Source: Latrodectus hesperus
Lineage: Eukaryota; Arthropoda; Arachnida; Araneae; Theridiidae
Direction of reading: 5' to 3'
DNA: 64,000 bases
NCBI GenBank assembly: GCA_037975125.1
Contig: CM075853.1
Span: forward strand, 38,525,113 to 38,589,112
Shown here in pieces: positions 55,022-64,000 of this stretch. The notes under the pieces are model-generated. The model was not told where the DNA came from. It did not search any database and saw only the letters and a program-made list of their open reading frames with translations. The first letter of the stretch is position 1. Each line of letters starts with the position of its first letter. The translations under genes and the position numbers were made by a program.

Positions 55022-55308
55022 ACAATAACCCAACACAGAGCCGTAGTGTCCTCTAGTGCGTTCACATTATCGTAAGGTAGTCAGTTTGAAACCCGGGCTT
55101 AACCGATGATCCGTGGCTAAAAGTGGCTGAGGCACGTTAAATAGGTCTTGGTCGCAATATCCTCTACGTAAAATGATATCATTTGGGGCAACAGGTCAAG
55201 TGAGACGTCTTCTGTGATTGATTTCTGCTTCTGTTCCACCTAACTGATGGAGCCCAGCTCAGGGCTAAGAACAGTGAAGCAAGCTGGTGCAGCAACAATA
55301 ACTCAACA
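55022..55308 (+). mobile_element. SINE, family B, with near-perfect target-site duplication
   Basis: A body of about 259 bp (55036-55294) lies between ACAATAACCCAACA (55022-55035) and ACAATAACTCAACA (55295-55308), a 14-bp direct repeat with one difference. The head is tRNA-like: a degraded box A near CCGTAGTGTCC and a box-B-like CAGTTTGAAACCC. The body contains GCACGTTAAATA and ATTTGGGGCAACAGG. These match, with changes, the body of the copy at 57008-57291, so the two belong to one family. Confidence 0.8.
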
Positions 55309-55769
55309 GCAATGATTCGTAAATATAATCTTTAGAATACAAAGAAATAAACTTTTAAAATATTGGATTTTGATAATGGATAATACGAAAGACACACAAT
55401 AATTTAAAGATTACCTTGGGGAAAATTTCCACAAACGTCTAATAAAGAGTGAAATCTGAAGATACAGATGAAATTATAATTTATGTAATAAATCCATGTC
55501 TTACAAGATATAATAAAATTAAATTAGATGTAAACAGGTGGTAAAATAAAACTATTAGAACATTTTACATTCAAACAGAAAAAAAAAAATTAAACAATGT
55601 AAGATTATAAACCATCAATTCCTAATAGTATAACGTTTTCCAAACAGTGAAATACTTTCACCTACTTCTACTTCAAGTATGTAAACAATGATTTTTATTT
55701 CAACATTCCAAAAATAAGGTCAAAGAAACCATGGAAGAAGTATCCAGAAAAGGGCAAAATTTATTTCTT
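55309..55769. other. AT-rich non-coding DNA
   Basis: AT-rich. I see nothing notable in it. Confidence 0.6.
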
Positions 55770-56110
55770 TATGCCTTATTATATTCTGCCCAGAACAGCC
55801 CCATCTTTTTTTTCTTTTGAGTTTCATTCCTTTTTAAAGGCCGACCTTTTCACATCCTATTTCCCCTCTCGGTTTATTCCTAGTCATACCTTGAGGCTAT
55901 ATGTATGGAGCTGGGAATATAAAACATTCAAACCTTTCCTTACTCTCAAGTAAGAGAGAGACAGAAAAAGGGGAGAAAAAATTCTTTCCCAGTATTTTTC
56001 GGAGGCAGTGGTGATATTTTGTAAGTTTGGAACATTTTTCCGTGGTACTTTCATTTGAGTTTCGAGAACTACCGGGTTATGTCAATCCGGTGATCTGTCC
56101 ATTTTATTTT
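55770..56110. other. GC-richer island 16
   Basis: Short pyrimidine-rich, then purine-rich, block. A 60-codon frame at 55771-55953 is Phe/Ser-rich and unrecognised. Confidence 0.35.
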
Positions 56111-56529
56111 ACTTTTTTTAAAGTTATTGTCAATTGTGTGAAACATAAATAACAAAGTTGTTTAATTGAAAAAATAATTACTCGTGACACTTGTAAATTA
56201 GAAGTTTCTTCCACAATCATAATGTATAAATTAAATGGAAAGAAATACCTCAAATAGACACATATTGTTCTTAATTTATAATATTTTAATTATAACATGA
56301 AACATTTTTGCCAACCTGTGCAGCAAGATAAATTGCATTACTTAATATTTTATATAGTTCATTTATTTGTTTATAGCTCGATAGTCATTTTTCGCACAAA
56401 AGAGTTAATTAGATCAGTATCTATATATAAGAGTACGTTCCGAAGAACAACAATTTACAAACCGAGTTGTAAATTGACCACTCGAACCAAAGACCACAGT
56501 GCTACCAGTCAGCAATATTTCATCACGAT
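56111..56529. other. AT-rich non-coding DNA
   Basis: AT-rich. A 79-codon plus frame (56297-56536) has a fairly balanced composition, but I do not recognise it, and its end runs up to the adjacent SINE-like element. Confidence 0.45.
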
Positions 56530-56756
56530 ACACTAAACTCTGTGGCACGTCAGTACATATATCGGTATTTCACTACCGAGGGATTTGGGGTTGAAAACCC
56601 GGTCCGGTTAGGTGGTCAGCATAGCGTGAGGTGTTTAATTCCCAAGCATGCTTGGTACTCAGTTTTATCTACTCGCTGAAGAAACGAAAAGCCCGAAGAT
56701 CGAGCCTAGGACCTGCTTGGTGGGACACGACTACGTCACCGGGTTTCTCACCTAAA
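56530..56756 (-). mobile_element. tRNA-headed SINE with widespread central core
   Basis: On the minus strand from about 56750, a head with GGTGACGTAGTCGTG (box-A-like) and AGGCTCGATCTTC (box-B-like) precedes a body. The body's GATAAAACTGAGTACC and CAAGCATGCTTGGG resemble a core I associate with SINEs of several invertebrates. The body continues to a GGGTTTTCAACCCC stretch near 56582. I could not find a target-site duplication, and the right and left ends are estimates. Recognition of the core is from memory and should be checked. Confidence 0.6.
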
Positions 56757-57007
56757 AAAGATTCATAATATAATAAGTGACAAAATACCTATTAGATCGG
56801 ATGTCACTGGTTTTTAAATGTTGACAAAAATACTATAATTACGTAAGTGAACACAGTGTCTAAATAAAGCATGTGACTTACAGACGATCAAAAGACATGA
56901 CTTAGTTTTCAGGTAAATAGCAGCTGATTTATAATGACTTACTATTAGAACGCGTATGGAACTAATCTCAGTATCATATTGTTACTCTTCTCATTAGCGT
57001 AGGAAAG
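56757..57007. other. AT-rich spacer between two SINEs
   Basis: AT-rich. I see no feature in it. Confidence 0.55.
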
Positions 57008-57291
57008 CTAGCACCAGCGCATGGCTAATGGTAATATGCAACTTCACTTGAACCAGTGCTAAGACTGCCTAAACCTCACACAAGTAGGGTATTTATAATT
57101 TAGAGGTAGGGACCAAGGAGATGATCCTCAGACTTGTGTGTGTGGCCTTCCAACCCCAGATGTATCAATTCACATTGAGGACACGGTGACTACGACATAT
57201 TTAACGTGCTGTAACGAACACGATGGATCTTCAAATGGGTCAGGATTCGAACTCACTACCTTCCGAACGCCCTAATCAATCAGACCAATGC
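57008..57291 (-). mobile_element. SINE, family B, second copy
   Basis: On the minus strand, CCCGCATTGGTC starts a tRNA-like head with box B GAGTTCGAATCCT. The head aligns with the 55-kb copy through AAGGTAGT(C/G)AGTT and GATCC. The body shares GCACGTTAAATA and TCTGGGG, and both 3' ends contain GCTGGTGC. No clear target-site duplication was found, so this copy may be older. Its tRNA boxes are better preserved than in the 55-kb copy. Confidence 0.75.
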
Positions 57292-58849
57292 GGGTTTAAT
57301 CGTAGTATTATTTATGGTTAACACCAAGTGCGTTACGAATAATTGTGAAAGAAACGCATTTTATATATATAATTTTAACATGATAATATAGGATAGCATT
57401 CATATAAAAAATGTGTTTTAAAATTATTTATCATTATGTGTACATCTATTTTTAAATGAACAAACTTTTTATGAGCACATTCTGATGAAATCAACAACTT
57501 TAATCTATAATCTACTTATAAAATTACTGTAGGTGGAGTTACGATACCAAAAATTTACTTATTTGGTAACATAAAATATTAAAATAAAATATATACATAA
57601 AAATAATGATATAAATATTAAAATATTTAAAAAATAATATAAAATATTAAAAACGATAAAAACATGCTTGAAAATTACTTAACAGATTTATTCAGCCTGA
57701 CAGTTAGGCAATTATATTACTATAGTGTTATAAGTTATTTTTAACAAAATGTGAATTACTGCAGTTAATAAAAAAATGTATTTTTATTACCTTAATCACA
57801 ACACATGCATATATAAGGTATGAAAATTTGAATTTTTAATTATAGTTTTTCGATTCCTTATAAAATAAAAGCTACACGTTTAAGTCAATTTTAATAGCAT
57901 CCAAACAAATGTTTCATTGAAAATATTGTTTAACATGTTTATTGATGCAATAGTTATTGAGCGTAGCGTTTAAATTCTTTCACTTTGATTACATAGATTT
58001 ACCAAGTATGATAGATAGTCAATTGTGCCATGGTAATTATAATGAATTAACTAGTCTTTATTTACATCTATATTAGCCGTTTTTTTAATAAAAAAAACTA
58101 TTCCAATTTTTATTTGAATAAACTTTTATATATATCTGTTATTCGGTAGTATTATCAACAAAAAATAACTAACAATTAAAATTTTAAAATCATATAGAAT
58201 AGCTTTAGAAATATTTACCATTACCATTATTACAATGATTGAAATTGAAAATATTCCCTATTTTAAATAACGTATTATATAGCATAAAAATAAAATTCTT
58301 GATAACTGATTGATTTTAATACTTTATGAATTCGCAGAATTAAATCAGAATAATTTATGTGCTAATCCGAGTACATATATGCGAGTTTCGCGAATGTATA
58401 TTACTTTAAATAATTAAACTATTCTTTTATTTATATGATAATTTAACATTTTATTTCAAACAAAAGTTAATTTCTAGAATAAGTTGTCACTTTTACTTCG
58501 TGTTATTTTCTTTTAAATAAAAATTAATAAAAAAAACTTAAATCTTTTTTAGACTCAGATTTGAAATTGAAAATCTTTTGGAATTGTTTAATTTACAATC
58601 TGAATGAGAATTTGGTAAGTTAAAATTCACGTTACAAAACTAAAACACATGCAAAACATATTTTTTAAAAATTTTATTCCATAAATTATTTATTATTCCA
58701 TTAATTATTAATCAATACTCCATTCTCGTTATTATAAAACTCCCACGGCCATATGTACACGAACATCTGACTTTTGCATATAAAAATATTCAAAAATTAA
58801 AACAAAATTTTGTAACATAATACTTTATTTTTAATATAACATCTAAAAT
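57292..58849. other. AT-rich non-coding DNA
   Basis: AT-rich, with no frame of 60 codons and no other feature I can support. Confidence 0.6.
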
Positions 58850-59430
58850 GTTGAACTGCAGGAGTTGCACCACTTTTCCTCCCTGAAATCCTCGAAACAG
58901 TTCCTTTTTTATTCCCTTTACGAACGATTGCCCAATTCGCATCACCTTTTCTGATCCAACACCGTTCTATTTCTTACCCTCTTCCACTTTCTTCTCGAAA
59001 TCGCTCTTTGCGCTTACCTAGGTGTGCGCCAGTCCCGAAAATTCCTCCCTGGCCAAGCATGCATTTGTGCGTGTGTGCGCCGATAAATGAACGCGGAGTT
59101 TGCTCGTTAAAAAGTAGCCCCAAGGAGTGGGATCTTGTGCACCATTTGCATACAACACACACCTCTCTTTTACTCTTTGGCGCCAATATTTGGCTTCAAG
59201 TGAGATGTGAGTTTACCTCAAGCAATACCTCTTCAGGGATTTCGGAAAGGATATATTTTTTTTATTCCCTGGTACTACATCCTTTTAAATTTATTTCTTT
59301 ATGTTCTGATGCTATTTGCGCGCGGCAGCACTTTCGAAACATTAGTTTTTCCCACGTTTCACAACTTCAAATAGTTGTTCGCTTTATGCTTTCCACAATC
59401 AGTTCGAGAAACCAGCGAAGATAAAGGCTG
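58850..59430. other. GC-richer island 17
   Basis: Mixed composition with CpGs. A 138-codon plus frame (59008-59424) spans most of it, with an overlapping minus frame (58974-59186). The translation has no family I recognise and no clear splice sites. Possibly regulatory. Confidence 0.38.
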
Positions 59431-59760
59431 AATTGAACTATCATATTTTTATGTTTCGTAAAATATATGGTAAATAGTACCAAATAATAGGAAATAATGT
59501 ATAATATAGCATGAATAGCATATAATATTTGCTTAATGAAAAGTAAATATAGTATGATTTAATACTTTGAATGCTTAAGTACAGAAATAATTTTAAACTT
59601 ATTGTTGTACTCGTATATATAAAATAGTTAAATAATTGTTTGATCATTGAAATAAAATTGTTTTGAAAAAATATATATTTATTAATTTAAACTACTGTTA
59701 ACGACAGCAATGATTCTTCACTATATAGAGCATTTTATAAAAAATAAAATAAAAGTACTT
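59431..59760. other. AT-rich non-coding DNA
   Basis: AT-rich. The 68-codon minus frame at 59441-59647 is I/Y/L-rich and not credible. Confidence 0.55.
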
Positions 59761-59957
59761 AGTGTGTTTTCTGTTGTTGTTGTTGTTGTCGTCTGTGCTA
59801 GCTAGGCTGGCAATATGGTGCGCTGCTCCACTTTTTCAACTAAACCCTATTTTGGTGTGGAGTCCGACTTCCTCAGTACATACATGCCATAGGGACCCGT
59901 TTATAGAGTAGGCAACCATTCACACCTCATTAATACAAAGAAAGGACAAAGAGAGAC

Positions 59958-59990
<33 letters not shown>

Positions 59991-60086
59991 TACATCCATG
60001 CCCGAACTGGGATTCGAACCCTGGATCTCCCTATCCGTAGTCAGGGACTCTGACCACTTGACAGGGAGGGCGGCAGTGTGTTTTCT
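59761..60086 (-). mobile_element. SINE, family A, second copy, with target-site duplication
   Basis: A 302-bp element (59773-60074) is bounded by an exact 12-bp repeat AGTGTGTTTTCT (59761-59772 and 60075-60086). On the minus strand the head has AAGTGGTCAGAGTCC (box A region) and box B GGGTTCGAATCCC (60010-60022), well conserved. The tail is (AAC)n. It is homologous along its length to the 44-kb copy. Its internal CT/GA run (about 59957-59990, with three GATA units) is much longer than the short CTCTCT in the other copy, so a microsatellite has grown inside the element. Confidence 0.92.
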
Positions 60087-61056
60087 AATAAATTAATAGT
60101 TCCCCAATAAATTTATAATTTTGAGCTCTTTATAAAATACATAGTTAAAATAAAGTAAATACCATGAATTTATTAATATGCACTTTTTTAAAAATTGAAT
60201 AAAAAATATTCACATTTAACGGATAAAGAGAAATATCTATATAATTAGATGTTGATACTTACAATAACGAACTCTCTCTTTTTTCTTTAATTTTACACTA
60301 GTACAGATATGGCATTTTGAAAAAAATGGGAGTTCATAAAATTACTAAGCATTAGTCATAATATCATGCAGTGTAATGAATTAGACATGCCATGTTTGTG
60401 TGAGACCACTAGTTGAATACCACAGGCAAGCAACAAAATTGTTTCAAGTCTAAACCTTTTCCAGATTAAAACATTTTATTACAGAAATAGTCATGATTGT
60501 ATAACGGTTGATCTGAAACTAAGAACCGCTTTATAATTTTCGATTTCTTTAATAAAATTATAATAATGAAATTTTGATACTTGTGAGTGTAACTCACTTA
60601 TGGCGGACTGTTTCAAAATATTACCATTTTTATTTAAATTAGAGGAAATACAACTTGAAGAAAATTTGACAGTTTTTACCCTTTTATTTACTGAAATTTT
60701 AATTTAACCTTCTAAGTCTGATTAAAGAAGAGTATAAAATATTATCTAGTTTATATAATTATATGATTAAATATATAACATTAATTTTGTTGACGTTCCA
60801 ATCATTTCTTCGCTCCTCCCTTATACATCATATAATCTCATGCAGTTTTATTTCTTTACTTCCTATTCCACTTTACTGCGTCATATGAAGTTAAAGCGCA
60901 CAGTTTACAATTTTACACAATTTTAATTCCAGTAAACAATAAATATTAAGTGAACTCTATTTGACCTCAACAGAATACATCATAGCCTAACATCTGTGTT
61001 TAAAAATGAATGCCCAGGACATAAAAAGAGAATTTTTAGATTTTTATGTATATAGA
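60087..61056. other. AT-rich non-coding DNA
   Basis: AT-rich, with no frame of 60 codons. I see nothing notable. Confidence 0.6.
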
Positions 61057-61456
61057 ACAAAAAATCTTGTTACTTATGACACCTGGACAAGACAAACTCG
61101 CTATGCCGTTAGCTATGCGAATTTATGTCGGTAGGATACGTCTTTCGTTTAACCAGAGCACCAAGAAGGTGAAAGTACGACTTTGTTCTGAACTTCCCCG
61201 ATAGATGGTACCACTAGAGGATCCACTCCCTCAAATTTGACATTGATCTGAAGTTGGGAGGAAATTATCTCCAGGCCATTACACCCATGGTAACTGTTCA
61301 ACGATCGACACAGGACTTTCGATTCCATAGGTTTAACGAGTACGTATCTCGCATGAACTCGGTGGGTCTTAGGAGGCATTGGGAATTGAACCCAACCCTT
61401 CCGGACGTAGGGCCGATGCCTAAACCACTAGGCTACCACGGCCCACAAAAAATCTT
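61057..61456 (-). mobile_element. SINE, family C, with perfect target-site duplication
   Basis: A 376-bp element (61069-61444) is bounded by an exact 12-bp repeat ACAAAAAATCTT (61057-61068 and 61445-61456). On the minus strand the head reads GTGGTAGCCTAGTGG (box A) and GGGTTCAATTCCC (box B, 61380-61392), both close to tRNA consensus. A long non-tRNA body follows. The frames at 61149-61379 (minus) and 61254-61481 (plus) lie mainly in this element and are not genes. The well-kept promoter boxes and exact duplication suggest a fairly recent insertion. Confidence 0.92.
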
Positions 61457-61899
61457 CTTTGACAATTGTGTATACACATAAGAATATATCATTTAAAAAA
61501 TATGACGATAAGAAAAATTGAAGGTAATTATGTGTGTTAATATATAAATAAGCAATGGAAAAAGTTTTCATAAAAAATATTTTGCTTTAATCAATTCTTG
61601 AATTAGAATAGTTTTATCCTTTGACTCCAAAAAATTCCTGAACAAAGGAGAGAGAGAAAAAAATGCTGTAAACAGCATTCGGGTCGAGATCCACAAAATA
61701 GGTACAGTAACATTTGGGATGCTTACAACAAACATATAATTAGATATGGAGTCCTTTTACGAATTGGTACCAACACTAAAATTTCACATTTAACAGTTTT
61801 GCTCATCGATGATTTATATTTCACTTTACAAACTCGACAAATATAATGAGGAATTTATTATTCAAAACTTCCTCTTCGGGACAAAGGAGTTAAGTTTTA
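61457..61899. other. AT-rich non-coding DNA
   Basis: AT-rich. An 18-bp inverted repeat with 8-bp arms (AATGCTGT / ACAGCATT) lies at 61662-61679, next to a short GA run. No gene. Confidence 0.5.
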
Positions 61900-64000
61900 T
61901 CAAAAGACAATTGATTCCCAACTGCAAAAAAAAATAATAATAAGGGAAGATAAACGATTCAAAAAGAAGCCACGCTCTTGAGCAGTGCGGATAGCTTTCT
62001 TTTATTGCAGAAAATTATGAATCGCCGCAGTTTTTATTCTGATTCTGGAAAGAAAGGAGAAACTATTTTTTAAAAGCGAAGACGGATGTATTTATTCTTT
62101 GATTCTGCTAATTGAAGTGCGTTTGATGCCCGCTTTTTGGTAGAAAATTGAGATCTATTAATTTGTCGGGGGCGGAGGAGATTCCACAAAGGAATATTTT
62201 TCGCTAGAAAAAAAATTAGCGCCATAATTACGTTTCCTTCCATTCGGTTCGCCCAGTACCATGTATCACTTTCTTTCGCAAACAATAACTGATGCATATT
62301 TTTTCCCTCCTCTTCTTTCTCCTTTTTGTTCCTCGTAGTCACTGCCGAGAGTTTTCCGCCATTATTTCAAGAAGAACCTCTAAACTACGGATATATACAA
62401 CAGCTAATGGCTTTCTTATTTATAACGATTTCATTATAAGAGATTTTTCCCTCGAATTCATATCCCTGAATGGGTTGAGCAAAAATTCCGAATAATAATA
62501 ATACGAGATAAGAAAAAAAAGAAAAGAAAAGGACTTTTAATTCTGATAGATGATCAAATGCACGCACGAAAACAATACAGGGAATTGACGACTCCTTCAT
62601 TGGCACAGGCGCCCGACAGTTAAAAAAAAAAGATAATAAAAGAAGAGATGAAGAGAATACGTTTTGTTTCCTTTTGCTTCTTCTTTCTTCACTTTTTTCC
62701 CCATCCCTCTTCCCTCGACCTCTTCCAGATTCCTACATGCGATTCTGCAACTGCTGAATATGATTGAACCGGTTATCATTAATTTAAACTTCACGTGATG
62801 ACTTTGTAATCACGAAATGAGAGGTGGTACAGTCCAAACGGACGGAGGGGAGGGAGAGACAAAGAATAAGAAAAGTTTTGGGAAGCAGCCAATTAGAACG
62901 CTCAATTTTGACTTTTCTTGGAGGACCGGTAAAAAAAAAATAATATGCATATATATTTATACATCAAACGGTGTGGTGGTTTGAATATCAAAATAATCTT
63001 TTTAAATTTCGACAATATTTCATTTTTCGTTTTATGTCGTCCGTCTTTATTGTCGTAAAAAAGGGGAGTGGAATTTTTTCCCCCTCGAAATTTTTTTTAA
63101 TATATTCCCAGTTTGTTAGTGCTTTGTTTCATTACCGCTAGCTATGTATTTCGTTATCCCAATCTGTCTCCCTTCTCTGCGCATCCCCTTGATTTTGAGT
63201 TCCGTCTGTCTACCCACCCCCTCAGACAAAATCTTTTCGATTTTTCCTTTTGTTTGATGCGTTTCGGAGAGAGAATTGGCAAGATGGCCGCATCCACCCC
63301 CTCATCTGTCCCCTTTCTATTCACCCCCCACCACCACCACGTCCTGCAGCGTGCACACACTTTCTCTGACTCTTTTAGAAACAATACTTACTTTCCTGTA
63401 TTCCGAGCACGATTCAGATGGGGGAAAGTGAATAGTAAAATATACATACATGTACAGAATAAAGAAGGAAAAAAAAAACCGCAATAAGCATAAGAAGTAA
63501 TGACAAAAATTGGAAAAAAGAAACTAATAAAAAAATAGAAAAGTGTGGGGACAGAGGATTTGAAAGACACAGAAAAAGATGAAAAATCTTTGCGTATTTC
63601 AGATTAGCATTTTTGCTGCCGTTCCTTTTATTTTGCCGTTCACCCCCTCCACGCCGACCACCCTCGCGAGCTTCTTAACGATCTTTAATGAATCTCGCTT
63701 CATTTCCAACTTCCATCCCCCACCTACACCCGCTGGGAAGCAGAAATGTGTCATTATTAAAATGACCGTGGGCATTTTTTACCCATTCATTTGTATTCCT
63801 TTTATTTTTTTCCCAGTATTATTATTGTTTTTCTTTGCCCCCACATATCTTATTCTCTGCCTTACCGTTCCATTTTTCTTTTTCCCTTTTTTTCTTTCAA
63901 AAATATAAAAAAATAAACTCACCCGCTTTGCAATCCGGAAGAAACTCCACGGTAAAATCTCTGATTTTTTTTTTTACCCTTGTTTATTTATTCCACTATT
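61900..64000. other. GC-richer island 18, extending to the window end
   Basis: Over 2 kb of mixed sequence with alternating pyrimidine-rich and purine-rich tracts, CpGs, homeodomain-type ATTAAT strings and CACGTG near 62795. It also has a (CCA)n run near 63324 and a PHO/YY1-like site at 63281. Many overlapping frames occur on both strands (largest 124 codons plus at 63113-63487 and 109 codons plus at 63579-63908). They translate to Phe/Ser/Pro-rich sequence with no recognised family. It could be the edge of a promoter region of a gene outside the window. Confidence 0.35.
63281..63291 (+). promoter_or_regulatory. PHO/YY1-like site near GAGA
   Basis: AAGATGGCCGC matches the YY1/PHO consensus except for one base, with the GCCAT core on the minus strand. 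GGAGAGAGA lies about 15 bp upstream. PHO plus GAGA motifs are typical of Polycomb response elements and of some promoters in insects. Two motifs alone are weak evidence. Confidence 0.3.

Overview
The window looks like nuclear DNA from an animal with an AT-rich genome. An arthropod, possibly a chelicerate such as a spider, is my best guess. It has no operons, bacterial promoters or closely packed genes. It does have long (AT)n microsatellites, dispersed tRNA-derived SINEs with clear target-site duplications, and scattered GC-richer islands in an AT background. The taxon guess rests only on composition and SINE style and was not tested by any search.

I found no protein-coding gene I can defend. 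The longest open frames (226 codons at 24645-25325 from a GTG, 180 at 20620-21162, 178 at 24107-24643, 168 at 18173-18679) have low-complexity or unremarkable translations and no domain I recognise. Most lie in GC-richer islands, where stop codons are rarer by chance. The window is probably an intergenic region or part of a very large intron. I saw no rRNA, no intact tRNA gene and no microRNA whose mature sequence I know.

Layout: from 1 to about 43 kb, AT-rich DNA alternates with islands of about 0.3-1.5 kb that are richer in GC and CpG (about 0.4-1.1, 3.0-4.1, 5.5-5.8, 8.4-9.6, 15.1-15.8, 18.1-19.0, 20.1-21.6, 24.2-25.3, 27.4-28.0, 34.1-34.5, 36.7-37.2, 40.3-40.9 and 41.4-41.6 kb). Further islands lie at 43.2-43.6, 50.2-50.6, 52.9-53.5, 55.8-56.1, 58.9-59.4 and 61.9-64.0 kb. 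Some carry individual motifs typical of regulatory DNA: a POU octamer, PHO/YY1-like AAGATGGC sites, GAGA runs and homeodomain-type TAAT clusters. One perfect match to the CTCF core consensus lies at 32678. Long (AT)n arrays cluster at 11.6-17.2 kb and recur at 30.0, 30.6 and 51.8 kb.

Transposable elements: at least eight tRNA-headed SINE or SINE-like copies are visible. Three have convincing target-site duplications (44038-44323, 59761-60086, 61057-61456) and one has a near-perfect one (55022-55308). Two are sister copies of an (AAC)n-tailed family (44 and 60 kb). Two others share a central body containing GCACGTTAAATA (55 and 57 kb). Five of the copies fall within 6.5 kb, at 55.0-61.5 kb.

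Structure: several inverted repeats stand out. The strongest are a 52-bp near-perfect palindrome at 46374-46425 and an 86-nt, partly base-paired hairpin at 43083-43168. There are also perfect or near-perfect 13-14-bp stems with 6-nt loops at 18124, 23240 and 38852. None could be folded or searched here, so their function is open.
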